A DNA stretch of 61,757 nucleotides, taken from IMG/VR virus record IMGVR_UViG_3300032289_001903, positions 1 to 61,757 of that record, one strand, 5' to 3'. The stretch's first letter is position 1. Each line of letters starts with the position of its first letter. The notes under the pieces were generated by a model. That model was not told the DNA's origin. It searched no databases and saw nothing but the letters and a program-made list of their open reading frames with translations. This stretch comes from a virus. This document shows positions 1 through 8,610 of the stretch, piece after piece. The position numbers were made by a program, and so were the translations under genes.

Positions 1-423
1 AAAAAATGGACTATAAAAAACGGAATCAAACAAACAGTAACACGTTTCGACGCTATCAAAAAACAAATATTCACACCTATTACATGTCCTAACTGCAATA
101 AACCAATGACAAAAGGTCATTTTGATAAATATATGTTTAAAATACACCAGAAATGTTCTGATTGTGTAATTGATTATGAAACTAAACTAAAGGTTAGAGG
201 CGAATACAAGGAATATGAACAAAACATGATTAAACAGGGCGTTGCATACCATATCAAAGAAATGGAAAACGTGTTGCTAGAATTACTCATGGGTCAATCT
301 GGCGAATCATACGTTACTGAAGCGGGTGACATTGAAGAATGGAAAGGTAAAAGTCTTGACAATCAATTTATACAAGATATACAAGAATACATCCAAAAAC
401 TCAAGGATGCCATGAATGCATAA
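1..423 (+). CDS. Zinc-ribbon phage protein (5' end outside window)
   Basis: The reading frame is open from base 1, so the gene begins upstream of the window; the ATG at 106 is internal. Before that ATG the frame encodes a segment with WTIKNGIKQTVTRFDAI followed by CPNC, and about 20 residues later CSDC. The two CxxC pairs form a probable zinc ribbon. The rest is charged and helical. I recall similar proteins in T4-like marine phages but no function. It ends directly on an ATATTTAT box. Zinc binding is inferred from cysteine spacing only. Confidence 0.75.
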   Translation, partial: KKWTIKNGIKQTVTRFDAIKKQIFTPITCPNCNKPMTKGHFDKYMFKIHQKCSDCVIDYETKLKVRGEYKEYEQNMIKQGVAYHIKEMENVLLELLMGQSGESYVTEAGDIEEWKGKSLDNQFIQDIQEYIQKLKDAMNA

Positions 424-430
424 TATTTAT
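423..430 (+). promoter_or_regulatory. ATATTTAT box (putative late promoter)
   Basis: It overlaps the stop of the zinc-ribbon gene and lies 33 nt before the ATG at 464. It would drive the operon 464-6762, which has no other box in its gene junctions. Confidence 0.45.
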
Positions 431-463
431 TGGTAATAATTTACACAATAATTCTTAAATATT

Positions 464-748
464 ATGGATAGTAACATTTGGTCAGTATTAATCACAGCAA
501 TAACAGTTTTGGGTGGTACTACAGCTTTCCGCTATTATGAGAAAAGAGCAATGAATAGAGAACGTGATGATGATTTTATTCGTCACGACTGCAAAGATCG
601 TATCTCTAAATTAGAAGCATTATTAGAAGCATCTTCTAGAGAAAAAGATGATTTACGTAACTTAGTGTTGAAATTAACATCAGAAGTAGCAGAACTACGT
701 GTTAAAGTTGATTTTTTATCTACTGAAAACGCTAAATTAAAAAAGTAA
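464..748 (+). CDS. Small membrane-anchored coiled-coil protein
   Basis: A 94-residue protein with one N-terminal hydrophobic segment (about residues 5-22, SVLITAITVLGGTTAF), a basic turn (YEKRAMNRERDD) and then a heptad-rich coiled coil to the end. This one-TM plus coiled-coil plan is common among small phage membrane proteins, including some holin or spanin partners, but nothing specific identifies it. It opens the operon of tagged virion genes, and its stop codon overlaps a possible ATG of the next frame at 748. Confidence 0.7.
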   Translation: MDSNIWSVLITAITVLGGTTAFRYYEKRAMNRERDDDFIRHDCKDRISKLEALLEASSREKDDLRNLVLKLTSEVAELRVKVDFLSTENAKLKK

Positions 749-756
749 TGTTTAAC

Positions 757-1344
757 ATGATTAAACTAATTAATTTATTATATGAAATTAATGAAGGAAC
801 CTGTGGTTACAACATAGATGCTAATACTAACAAAAAACTAAATACACCAGGTGGTTTAGAAGAGGCAGATCCTAAAACAGGCACTGGTAAAAAACCTAAA
901 GGATCCAGTCGTCGCTTATACACAGATGAAAATCCAAAAGATACTGTATCTATTAAATTTAAAACTAAAGAAGATATCGTTGATACATTAAATAAAGATT
1001 CATTTAAAGCTAAACCACATGCTCGTAAATCTCAGATTATTAATTTAATTCATCAACGTGTTAGAGCAGCATATGGTAAAGCTAAAGATCCTGAAGTTAA
1101 AAAACGTTTGAAACGTGCTTTAGATTACATTGAAGCGCGTAAAGAAACATCTAAAAGAAAAACTAAAACTTTAAATAAAGAAACAGCAGATCCTCAATCC
1201 GGCAAAGCAGCACCATATGGTTCCGGATATGCTCCTATACAACAGAACGAAGACATATTAAATGAAAAATGCTGGCCTGGATATACTAAAAAAGGAATGA
1301 AAACAATGTTTGGTAAAAAATATCCTAATTGTGTAAAAAAATAA
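757..1344 (+). CDS. Tagged basic internal virion protein, two modules
   Basis: I chose the second ATG (757, not 748) because the protein then starts with MIKLINLLYEINE, the tag shared by many proteins here; predicted gp21-type cleavage follows INE (residue 13). The middle (about 38-145) is a very basic segment (TGKKPKGSSRRLYTDENP, then a helical Arg/Lys-rich run) that I recall as recurrent in marine phage virion proteins and that looks DNA-binding. A second site, ILNE at 167-170, precedes a C-terminal module of 25 residues with CWPGYTKKGMKTMFGKK. Cleavage there would release the small Cys-containing peptide. Function is inferred. Confidence 0.7.
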   Translation: MIKLINLLYEINEGTCGYNIDANTNKKLNTPGGLEEADPKTGTGKKPKGSSRRLYTDENPKDTVSIKFKTKEDIVDTLNKDSFKAKPHARKSQIINLIHQRVRAAYGKAKDPEVKKRLKRALDYIEARKETSKRKTKTLNKETADPQSGKAAPYGSGYAPIQQNEDILNEKCWPGYTKKGMKTMFGKKYPNCVKK

Positions 1345-1350
1345 AAAATA

Positions 1351-1671
1351 ATGATTAAATTAACTGATATACTAAACGAAGTAAAAGAAACATTTGAAAA
1401 TTTTGCTGTTACCCGTGGTAAAGGTGCTGCTAAAATAGCATCAACTGCTGAAGAAAAAGGTGGATTAGCATTATTAACGTGGCATCATTTCAAAGTAAAA
1501 GCTCCGTATTATAAAAAAGCCGAAGAAGGTAAATTTGATAAAGAAGCAGCTATAAAAGAATTTGAAAAAACACTAAAAAGCATATCATTAAATATGACTC
1601 AAATTGAATTTCAACGTGAAGTGGGTCGTATGGAAGTATTAGGCGAATTAATAATTCGAGATAAAAAATAA
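1351..1671 (+). CDS. Tagged small internal virion protein
   Basis: A 106-residue protein beginning with the canonical tag MIKLTDILNE (predicted cleavage after residue 10). The mature part has an alanine/glycine-lysine segment (GKGAAKIASTAEEKGG) and LLTWHHFKVKAPYYKKAEEG, a block I recall from other T4-like phage proteins of unknown role, then a charged helical tail. It follows the previous gene by 6 nt. It is likely an internal head protein because of the tag; no enzymatic motif is visible. Confidence 0.65.
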   Translation: MIKLTDILNEVKETFENFAVTRGKGAAKIASTAEEKGGLALLTWHHFKVKAPYYKKAEEGKFDKEAAIKEFEKTLKSISLNMTQIEFQREVGRMEVLGELIIRDKK

Positions 1672-1672
1672 T

Positions 1673-2317
1673 ATGTTAAATGAAAATATACCATATTTTA
1701 AGTGTCTTATAAAAGAATCGTATTTTACTAAAAATCCTAAAGATTCTAATAAGTATCATAACGCTTATGCTTTTGGTATACAATCAATAATGGGTAAAAT
1801 ACTTACATTTCATATCATGACTGATTATGGAATGTTAAGATCTAGAGTACCAATATCTGAAATTTATCTACAAGAACCTAAAAAAGATTTGCCATTTTAC
1901 TACAAACAATTATGGGATTGTTTTGATAATGACGCGACAATAATAACTTATAGTTATTTAAAAGAAAAGAAATGTAAGGTTATATTAAGAGATAAAACAT
2001 ATGTTTGGGCTACATATTTATTTACAATAGACTGGCAAAATAACCCATACTCAGACGAACCTACTGACTACAAATGTGGACATGTATTAGCGGCTGATGA
2101 TGGATATTTAATGTGTATGCCAAATAATAGAATATTTTGGAAAGACTCTAATTGGATAACTAAAGAATTTCCAATAGAACCTAAAACTATAAAGGTAGAT
2201 ACAGAATTATTAGCTGTAGAATCAGTAGCAGATAGATGGGTATCTGAAGATACAGATTCTTTTTATTATGATATTAAAGAAATTAACAATGATAAAATTA
2301 TCAAAACTATTAAATGA
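1673..2317 (+). CDS. Conserved phage protein of unknown function
   Basis: A 214-residue, mostly beta-like protein rich in Tyr and Trp. It contains FGIQSIMGKILTFHIMTDYG and later GHVLAADDGYLMCMPNNRI, blocks I recall in T4-like marine phages without an assigned function. It lacks the MIKL tag: MLNENIPYF has LNE at residues 2-4, which is too short to compare confidently. The next gene starts inside its 3' end (29-base overlap). Confidence 0.65.
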   Translation: MLNENIPYFKCLIKESYFTKNPKDSNKYHNAYAFGIQSIMGKILTFHIMTDYGMLRSRVPISEIYLQEPKKDLPFYYKQLWDCFDNDATIITYSYLKEKKCKVILRDKTYVWATYLFTIDWQNNPYSDEPTDYKCGHVLAADDGYLMCMPNNRIFWKDSNWITKEFPIEPKTIKVDTELLAVESVADRWVSEDTDSFYYDIKEINNDKIIKTIK

Positions 2318-2876
2318 GAATGAAGTGGATTATTATGTAGACAGAGATGGAAATCAATTCCAAACTGTCGATGTAAATTATCTACAATACCCGGGCCTAG
2401 TAATGGTGAAATATGATGACGGGGAACCAGTGGAATACAAAGGTAATTTTGAAGCAGATTTAAAATCAGGTATGATTGAACGTTTAAAAAGTGAAATTGA
2501 TGAAGCCTTCTTCATTGGTGAAGATGACATAGAGGAATATGATGTTGTAAATGAACAAGACATTAAAGAATTTATTGAGTTCATGCGTGAATATCAACAA
2601 CAACTAAACGAGGCGGATTGTGATTGTTTATTAGAAGCCAAGTATCAAGGTCGTACTGTACCACTAGGTAAACCAATGAGAGGTGACAGTAAGAAATTTA
2701 AAGTATATGTTAAAAACCCTAAAACTGGTAAAGTTGTTAAAGTAAACTTCGGTGCTAAGGGAATGAATATAAAAAAGAACAATCCTGTAAGACGCAAAGC
2801 ATTTAGAGCAAGACACAATTGTGCTAACCCAGGACCACGTACTAAAGCTAGATACTGGTCTTGTAGAAAATGGTAA
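2289..2876 (+). CDS. Tagged two-module internal virion protein
   Basis: I chose the ATG at 2289 over 2268 because the protein then begins with the tag MIKLSKLLNE. Residues 11-108 are acidic; two close cleavage-type sites follow (QLNE ending at 108, LLE ending at 116). The last 79 residues are strongly basic with KVVKVNFGAKGMNIKK, RRKAFRARHNC and ARYWSCRKW. I recall that C-terminal block from other phage virion and prohead-associated proteins. The acidic spacer and basic module would separate on cleavage. The basic block with conserved Cys/His suggests nucleic-acid or metal binding, by inference. Confidence 0.7.
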   Translation: MIKLSKLLNENEVDYYVDRDGNQFQTVDVNYLQYPGLVMVKYDDGEPVEYKGNFEADLKSGMIERLKSEIDEAFFIGEDDIEEYDVVNEQDIKEFIEFMREYQQQLNEADCDCLLEAKYQGRTVPLGKPMRGDSKKFKVYVKNPKTGKVVKVNFGAKGMNIKKNNPVRRKAFRARHNCANPGPRTKARYWSCRKW

Positions 2877-2879
2877 ATC

Positions 2880-3491
2880 ATGATTAAACTAACAGACATA
2901 TTACTTGAAATGATGCTTGAGAAAAAAGCAGATCGTTGTAAGCGAATTGCTGATCGCAAATATGATAAACCATCTGCCTATAAATCAGGGGCTATTGTAC
3001 GTTGTCGCAAAGGTAATATATGGAAAGGTATTAAAGAAGATCAAATAAATGAATTAGGTGAAGGTGATTATCGTTACGAAGATATTTTAAAGTTTTTTGA
3101 TACAGCAGATAAAACAAAACAAAATAATATCTTAAATACAATTAATAATAATAAGCAATATAGTAATGATGAAAATATTAAAGATAGAGATGATTTAGAA
3201 AATTACATGAAGCAGTGGGAAAAAGAATATGCATCAGAAATATATAATGAATTATTTATTAACGAAGCAAAAAAAGAAACTCTCCGCACTTGGTTTAAAC
3301 GCAAAGGCGCTCCTGGTAAAACAGGTGGATGGGTTGATTGTAATACATGTCGCGAAGTAGATGGTAAAACCAAATGCAAACCTTGCGGCAGACAAAAAGG
3401 CGAAAAACGAGCAAAATACCCATCATGTCGCCCAACAGTATCAGCATGTAAGCAACCAGGTAAAGGTAAAAAATGGGGTAAAACAAAATGA
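2880..3491 (+). CDS. Tagged internal virion protein with Cys-rich basic C-terminal module
   Basis: It starts with MIKLTDILLE. After it come a basic segment with two cysteines (ADRCKRIADRKYDKPSAYKS), then DQINE and an acidic stretch, then LFINE at 125-129. The last 74 residues are a basic, Cys-rich module (RTWFKRKGAPGKTGGW, CNTC, CKPCGRQKGEKRAKYPSCRP). It resembles the DUF5872-type module I recall from phages and giant viruses; that name is from memory. Repeated (L/I)-x-E sites at module boundaries suggest a polyprotein cut by gp21. It overlaps the next gene by 4 bases. Confidence 0.7.
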   Translation: MIKLTDILLEMMLEKKADRCKRIADRKYDKPSAYKSGAIVRCRKGNIWKGIKEDQINELGEGDYRYEDILKFFDTADKTKQNNILNTINNNKQYSNDENIKDRDDLENYMKQWEKEYASEIYNELFINEAKKETLRTWFKRKGAPGKTGGWVDCNTCREVDGKTKCKPCGRQKGEKRAKYPSCRPTVSACKQPGKGKKWGKTK

Positions 3492-4141
3492 TCAAATTAA
3501 TTGACATATTAAAAGAGGGCGCTTATGATTCTATGACTAGAAAAATAGTCACTGATATCATGAGAGAATGGAAAGACCAATATATGAACGAACCAGGTGA
3601 TTTGATATTTGATACTGATTATAATTTAACAGACGCTAAAGGTCGTAATTTTGAATTTGAATTATATGCTGTCCTAAGAGTAAAAAAATCACCAGGACAA
3701 AAATATATTGTTGATGGTGGTGTTGATCAATTAGAAGACCCTCCATATATGATAATTACATTTCAGGTTGATCCAAGAGATTTACCTCAAAAGTGGGAAG
3801 ATATATACTTTGATCTAATTGATGTTATTAGACATGAATTAGAACACTTTACTCAAGAAGGTATAAATGTTATTCCTTCTAAAGAAATGAATGATGATGA
3901 AATATTACGTGGTTTAATTAAGATGAAATTGGCTCCAAATACTGAATATTTTAAATTAGAAAAAGAGGTAGATGCTATGTTACAAGGTATGTATTTAAAA
4001 GCTAAAAAAACACGTACACCATTTAAAGATGTAATTAACGATTATTTTAATAAAGTAGGATTAAGAAAACAAGAAAGACAAGACATATTAGATGTGTGGT
4101 CTACTAGACTAAGAGCATTAAATTTACCCCCAATACAATGA
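3488..4141 (+). CDS. Tagged HExxH metallopeptidase-like protein
   Basis: A 217-residue protein with tag MIKLIDILKE, then a compact domain with the zinc-peptidase signature HELEH (residues 116-120, in DVIRHELEHFTQEG) and a downstream glutamate candidate for the third ligand (KLEKEVDA, E158/E160). The 40-residue gap before that Glu resembles a gluzincin-type arrangement. A protease with a head-targeting tag would be packed in the capsid and could act on head proteins or, after injection, on host proteins. Catalysis is inferred from the motif only. An ATGA overlap couples it to the next gene. Confidence 0.7.
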   Translation: MIKLIDILKEGAYDSMTRKIVTDIMREWKDQYMNEPGDLIFDTDYNLTDAKGRNFEFELYAVLRVKKSPGQKYIVDGGVDQLEDPPYMIITFQVDPRDLPQKWEDIYFDLIDVIRHELEHFTQEGINVIPSKEMNDDEILRGLIKMKLAPNTEYFKLEKEVDAMLQGMYLKAKKTRTPFKDVINDYFNKVGLRKQERQDILDVWSTRLRALNLPPIQ

Positions 4142-6762
4142 GAGCAATAGATAAATTCATATTACATGTAGTACATAACATTTTCCCTTTGAATGAATAT
4201 TCTGAGGGTGAATTAAAACGTTTAATGGCTCAATTTAGAGAAGAGGCGGACGATTTAAATATAAACATCAGTGATGATACATTAAAAACATATATCCAAC
4301 GTTTTGATGCTATTAAAAACTCACCTAAAATACCAGAAAAAGATTTACGTAAATATAGCTTATCTAAACTAATAAAATTAGTTACATCATCCGCAGGAGC
4401 AGAAGCACCAGATGATGAAGAAGATCAAACACCAGATGTTGTATACCAAGATGGTGGTAAGACAATATGGAATGGTTCTAAAGAAGGTAATTGTATTACA
4501 TATGGTGCTGGTGAAAAATGGTGTATAACTAGAGGATCATTTGGTAATTATCGTTATGATTCATCTAAAGGTTATCCAACATTCTATTTAGCTAAAAATG
4601 CTAATATGTCAGATAGCGATAAATTAAGTTTTGTTGCTATTCAAGTTAGAGACGTAGAGGATGAAAATAAAAAATATGTTTATACTAATAGACAAAATTC
4701 ACCATACGAATCATCTCCAATGTCTTTTAGTAAATTATCATCTGAAATACCTTGGTTAAATGATATTCCAAATATTAGAGGTATATTACGTTATATTCCT
4801 TTATCTAATCAAGAAAAAGTAACTCAAAAATATAAAAGAGATTCAATTAGTATTAGAGAATGGAATAAATTACCATTTAATGTTAAAAAACAATATTTGG
4901 TTATTAAGAAAAATAGTACATTATTTAATGATATTACTAACGATGTATTCGTATCTGATGTTTTACCACAATATCCCCAAATAGCGGAATTTATTGCAGT
5001 TACTCCTGGTATTGTAAAACCAGAACTTTTATTAAGAAATTTAGGCAAATTTAATAATCAAGATAGAAAATCTATAACAGCTAATTTACATGATAAAGTT
5101 GATTTAAAATGGCTTCCTTCTGAATTATTTCCATTTGATGTTAGGAAACTATTAACAGTATTAGATAAATGGAATCTTCCCGTTACTGATAGAATGTATG
5201 TTACAAAAAACGGTGAAGCTATAGTTAGATTAAAATTTGGAGATGACATATCTGTAGGCGTATATACAGCAGAAGACGATTATCCAAACATCAAATTAAA
5301 TCAACGTACAGCAAAATATCTACTTGATTACCCAGAACTAGATAAATTACCATTTAATGGCTTACTTAAACTAGCTACTGATGGTATTGTAAATAAAGAA
5401 TTTATTGATAAAGTTATTGATAAAGCTAAATCAGAAGAAAATTCAGCTATTATAGTTAAGAAAGTAGAAGATGGTGAAATATTAGTTGATGCTAATTCAT
5501 TTTCATCATATAAAATAAAAGATGGCAAAATAACCAAAGTACCATTTACTGATGAAGATGTACAAGCAGTATTAAGTGCTGAAAAAGATAATACATCCTT
5601 CCAACAAGGTGTTGTTAATATAGTTAAACAATCAGCAGATACCTATGAAAATCTCCCCCCAACTATTGATAAAGATGCTTTTGTATCTATTATAAAATCA
5701 ACTCCATATGATAATAGAACATTTTTTTCTCGTAATATAACTGGAGAACAAGTAATTCTTGTACCTGATGGAGAAAGTGAATATACTTTATTTACAAGAA
5801 CAATAGGAAGTCAAGGATTATATAATTTCAATGCATTAATGGATTATGGAAGAAGGGGTGATTGGAGAGATAGAGATACTAATGATAGTATGGATGAAGG
5901 AGCATGGAGATCTTATTTTAATTATTTAAGAAATGAAAATATAGTTTATGAAGGAAATCAATTACAACAATGGTTTAGAGGAGGATATGCTGTAGATGCT
6001 AAAAGGGCGTGGTTTAGAGCACAACCACCAATGTCTCCAACAGATCGATATGCCGTAGTAATAGGACCAAATGATGTTAATTATGTAGTAAATAAAGCTA
6101 ACCCAAGAGAATCACTTAAATTATCTGATTCAGGTAAATTAGTTAAAGCAAATATTCCTGTAGGAATGGCTCGTCAATTAACAGGTGCCACACCAGATGC
6201 CGCTACACCAGTAGCAGCCGCTGCTGCTACAGGTAGAAGAGGTAGACCAGCAGGTGTAGCTAATGCTCCACGTGCCGCGGCACCAGCAGCAGGAGGTGGT
6301 GATATAGGTGTAGCTGAAGTGATGGATGAAACGGGATTAACTAATGCTTTTATGCGTTTACCACGTGCTGATTATAGACGATTAAATGTAGATAATGCAA
6401 CACGTGTTGCTCCAAATGGTGATAGAGGTGCTGCACGTCGTAACAATCAATTAGGAGGAGCAGGTAGTGTAGGTCGAGTTATCAGTGTTGGTCCTAGTAA
6501 AATATATATTATTCGTTTAGCAAATCAACAAATAATTGCATCTATTAATATACAACCCGGTAATAGAAATTATATATTACTACCAGATGGTACAGCGGTA
6601 ACATTAAATTCACCATCTGACTTAATGCAGGCACTACAACGTCGTAATTTAGCTGAAGTACGTAATTATTTAGTACGTGAATACGTTGCTAATAATCCAC
6701 AACATTTAGATGAAGTACGTGAATTGATAAGACAACACGTTAATGAAACCACAAATCAATAA
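4138..6762 (+). CDS. Giant tagged virion protein with AT-hook-like segment
   Basis: An 874-residue protein, the largest in the tagged cluster. Residues 1-20 are tag-like (FPLNE ends at 20). Residues about 105-200 hold NCITYGAGEKWCITRG (118-133) and YPTFYLAKN, a compact domain that I recall in unrelated phage virion proteins but cannot name. A long Lys/Leu-rich middle follows. Near residues 680-720 lies an Ala/Pro linker with GRRGRPAG (699-706), which matches the AT-hook core, a minor-groove DNA-binding element. The final part is beta-like. It probably lies inside the head with the DNA. No catalytic motif is clear. Confidence 0.65.
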   Translation: MRAIDKFILHVVHNIFPLNEYSEGELKRLMAQFREEADDLNINISDDTLKTYIQRFDAIKNSPKIPEKDLRKYSLSKLIKLVTSSAGAEAPDDEEDQTPDVVYQDGGKTIWNGSKEGNCITYGAGEKWCITRGSFGNYRYDSSKGYPTFYLAKNANMSDSDKLSFVAIQVRDVEDENKKYVYTNRQNSPYESSPMSFSKLSSEIPWLNDIPNIRGILRYIPLSNQEKVTQKYKRDSISIREWNKLPFNVKKQYLVIKKNSTLFNDITNDVFVSDVLPQYPQIAEFIAVTPGIVKPELLLRNLGKFNNQDRKSITANLHDKVDLKWLPSELFPFDVRKLLTVLDKWNLPVTDRMYVTKNGEAIVRLKFGDDISVGVYTAEDDYPNIKLNQRTAKYLLDYPELDKLPFNGLLKLATDGIVNKEFIDKVIDKAKSEENSAIIVKKVEDGEILVDANSFSSYKIKDGKITKVPFTDEDVQAVLSAEKDNTSFQQGVVNIVKQSADTYENLPPTIDKDAFVSIIKSTPYDNRTFFSRNITGEQVILVPDGESEYTLFTRTIGSQGLYNFNALMDYGRRGDWRDRDTNDSMDEGAWRSYFNYLRNENIVYEGNQLQQWFRGGYAVDAKRAWFRAQPPMSPTDRYAVVIGPNDVNYVVNKANPRESLKLSDSGKLVKANIPVGMARQLTGATPDAATPVAAAAATGRRGRPAGVANAPRAAAPAAGGGDIGVAEVMDETGLTNAFMRLPRADYRRLNVDNATRVAPNGDRGAARRNNQLGGAGSVGRVISVGPSKIYIIRLANQQIIASINIQPGNRNYILLPDGTAVTLNSPSDLMQALQRRNLAEVRNYLVREYVANNPQHLDEVRELIRQHVNETTNQ

Positions 6763-6769
6763 TATTTAT
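6762..6769 (+). promoter_or_regulatory. ATATTTAT box (putative late promoter)
   Basis: The box (AATATTTATA) lies 20 nt before the ATG at 6790 and touches the stop of the previous gene. Confidence 0.5.
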
Positions 6770-6789
6770 ACATATAAACATAAAAAACA

Positions 6790-7344
6790 ATGAACCAATT
6801 CGCATTACGTCTATTCGTACGTAGCTTAATAAATGAAGCTAAAGAAACTAAAGATAAAGAACCAAAGAAAACAGTAAAAAAAGAAGCTGAAGAAAAAGCT
6901 CCTAAAAGCTCTGGCAAATTAGTTGATCTTAAAAAAGAATTAGCTGCTCTTAAGCAATATAAAGATGAATTAATGGTTGCTAAATTTGCTGAAAAAACAG
7001 CTGAAACTGAAGTTGAATTTGCTAATTTAGCTAAATTTGCTAAAGAATTAGATAAACTTAAAGCGGGTGGTGTTGCATTAGAAGCGAGTATTGATGAACA
7101 AATCAAAACCCTTGAAGATAAAATCTCAGCTGAGAAAGATAAGATTAAAGAAATGATGGGTTTAGTTCCTGAAGCTGGACAAAAGGAAATGGTAGATGAA
7201 AAAAAGAAAATGACATCTGCTCAAAAAAATAAAAAAGAAGATATCGTTAAAGGTATGAAAAAATCAGGTAGCTTTGGTAAGTCTAAAGAAGATAAAAGTG
7301 AAATGTATGCAACAGCTACTAAGTTAGCTACTAAAAAGAAATAA
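6790..7344 (+). CDS. Tagged lysine-rich coiled-coil internal protein
   Basis: A 184-residue protein starting MNQFALRLFVRSLINEAKE, a longer helical tag with INE at 14-16. The mature chain is almost all Lys, Glu and Ala: a long coiled coil (about 45-130) and a Lys-rich end (SAQKNKKEDIVKGMKKSG, KLATKKK). The composition resembles T4 internal proteins and histone-like DNA condensers. First gene after an ATATTTAT box. Confidence 0.65.
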   Translation: MNQFALRLFVRSLINEAKETKDKEPKKTVKKEAEEKAPKSSGKLVDLKKELAALKQYKDELMVAKFAEKTAETEVEFANLAKFAKELDKLKAGGVALEASIDEQIKTLEDKISAEKDKIKEMMGLVPEAGQKEMVDEKKKMTSAQKNKKEDIVKGMKKSGSFGKSKEDKSEMYATATKLATKKK

Positions 7345-7346
7345 TA

Positions 7347-7721
7347 ATGGAAAACGAAATAATAGGTCAATTCATATCAACTTTGTTTGCATCACGCACA
7401 CAAGCTCATGTATTCCATCTTCAGACACCATCATTTGCTGCTCATAAAGCATTGAATGATTATTACGATGAAATCGTAGGCATAACTGATGGAATAGCAG
7501 AATCATATCAAGGTAAATATGGTATTATTACTGGATATGGTAATATTGCATTACAAGAATACCAAAGCTGTGAAGCAATAATTATGTTTTTTGAAACGCT
7601 TTGTATGTATGTTGAAAAAAGTAGACAAATGCTTCCACAAGATTCATACCTTCAAAACCAAATTGATGAAATTGTTGCTTTAATTAAATCTACAATATAT
7701 AAATTACGCTTTTTAAAATGA
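7347..7721 (+). CDS. Dps/ferritin-like protein
   Basis: A 124-residue all-helical protein. Residues 21-52 read like the ferroxidase region of Dps: H21, H33, D48 and E52 keep the spacing of E. coli Dps H51, H63, D78 and E82 (+12, +15, +4). The position equivalent to Dps D67 is N37. The segment HVFHLQTPSFAAHKALNDYY parallels the Dps 'HWNV-G-F-LH' block. It is shorter than Dps (about 167 residues) and has no Lys-rich N-tail. It could oxidise iron or shield DNA. It is not tagged, though its neighbours are; it overlaps the next gene at ATGA. Confidence 0.6.
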   Translation: MENEIIGQFISTLFASRTQAHVFHLQTPSFAAHKALNDYYDEIVGITDGIAESYQGKYGIITGYGNIALQEYQSCEAIIMFFETLCMYVEKSRQMLPQDSYLQNQIDEIVALIKSTIYKLRFLK

Positions 7722-8587
7722 TAAAATTACTTGATATATTAAACGAAGGTCCACAAATTGGTAAACGTCCTGTAAGAACATATAAACTTGTTCAAGGAAA
7801 AGAAGCTGAATTAGATAAAATAAAAAATTCTAAAGTAGTAGATTATATTAAAAAGAATCCTGAAAATATAAATATAGAAGATTTAGCTAAATTTCTTTCT
7901 GTACGAGAGCAAGTTGCTTTACAATTTATAAATGCCCTAAAACAAGTAGGAGCTTTAGTATCAAAAGATGGTACTACTAGTAAACCTATGAGTAGTGATG
8001 ATGTTGATGATTTATTTAAAGAAGCTACATTCACTAGTAAGTATGATGATAGTCCTAAATTAAAAGGTAAACAAACTAAATTACCTGATGAATTACAAGC
8101 TAAACTTGTTAAAGAAGGTGATGATCACGAAGTGGCAATGGCACAAGCTAGTTTAAAATCAATTATTAAATCAGCTGCTCAACTAATGAATAAATTAGGA
8201 ATGATGGAGCGTGATATACCAGGTTGGATTCAAGACCATATTACAAATGCTGAAAACTATATTGACCAAGCTGCTCAAGGTTTTCATGAATTAAATCATA
8301 ATGAAATGAATGAACAATTAAAAAGATTACAAGAATTAGCTAATGTTAAAGAAGCATTTTCTAATAAAGATGAGAGTGTATATCAAGATTTTATAAAACT
8401 TGATGGGGAATCAAAACTTAAATTCTTTGGTAAAATTAGAGATTGGTATAAGACAGCGAGTGACCCTGCAGTTAAAGCAGGATTACCAAAACAAAAAATA
8501 GTAGGGGCTATTAATAGCTTTATGGACGAGTATGGTTCTTATGTTAAAAAAGGAGAAGATGAAGGAGATAAATATGATTTCTCGTAA
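7718..8587 (+). CDS. Tagged winged-helix internal virion protein
   Basis: Tag MIKLLDILNE, then at about 38-85 a helix-turn-helix-like region (NINIEDLAKFLSVREQV, LKQVGALVSKDG) that looks like a winged helix. Residues about 135-195 contain DHEVAMAQASLKSIIKSA and IPGWIQDHITNAENYI, a helical block I recall from many T4-like phage structural proteins. The C-terminus is charged. It is probably a head protein that contacts DNA. Domain assignment is by pattern only. Confidence 0.65.
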   Translation: MIKLLDILNEGPQIGKRPVRTYKLVQGKEAELDKIKNSKVVDYIKKNPENINIEDLAKFLSVREQVALQFINALKQVGALVSKDGTTSKPMSSDDVDDLFKEATFTSKYDDSPKLKGKQTKLPDELQAKLVKEGDDHEVAMAQASLKSIIKSAAQLMNKLGMMERDIPGWIQDHITNAENYIDQAAQGFHELNHNEMNEQLKRLQELANVKEAFSNKDESVYQDFIKLDGESKLKFFGKIRDWYKTASDPAVKAGLPKQKIVGAINSFMDEYGSYVKKGEDEGDKYDFS

Positions 8588-8610
8588 TAAAATAAACAAC
8601 AATAATAACA

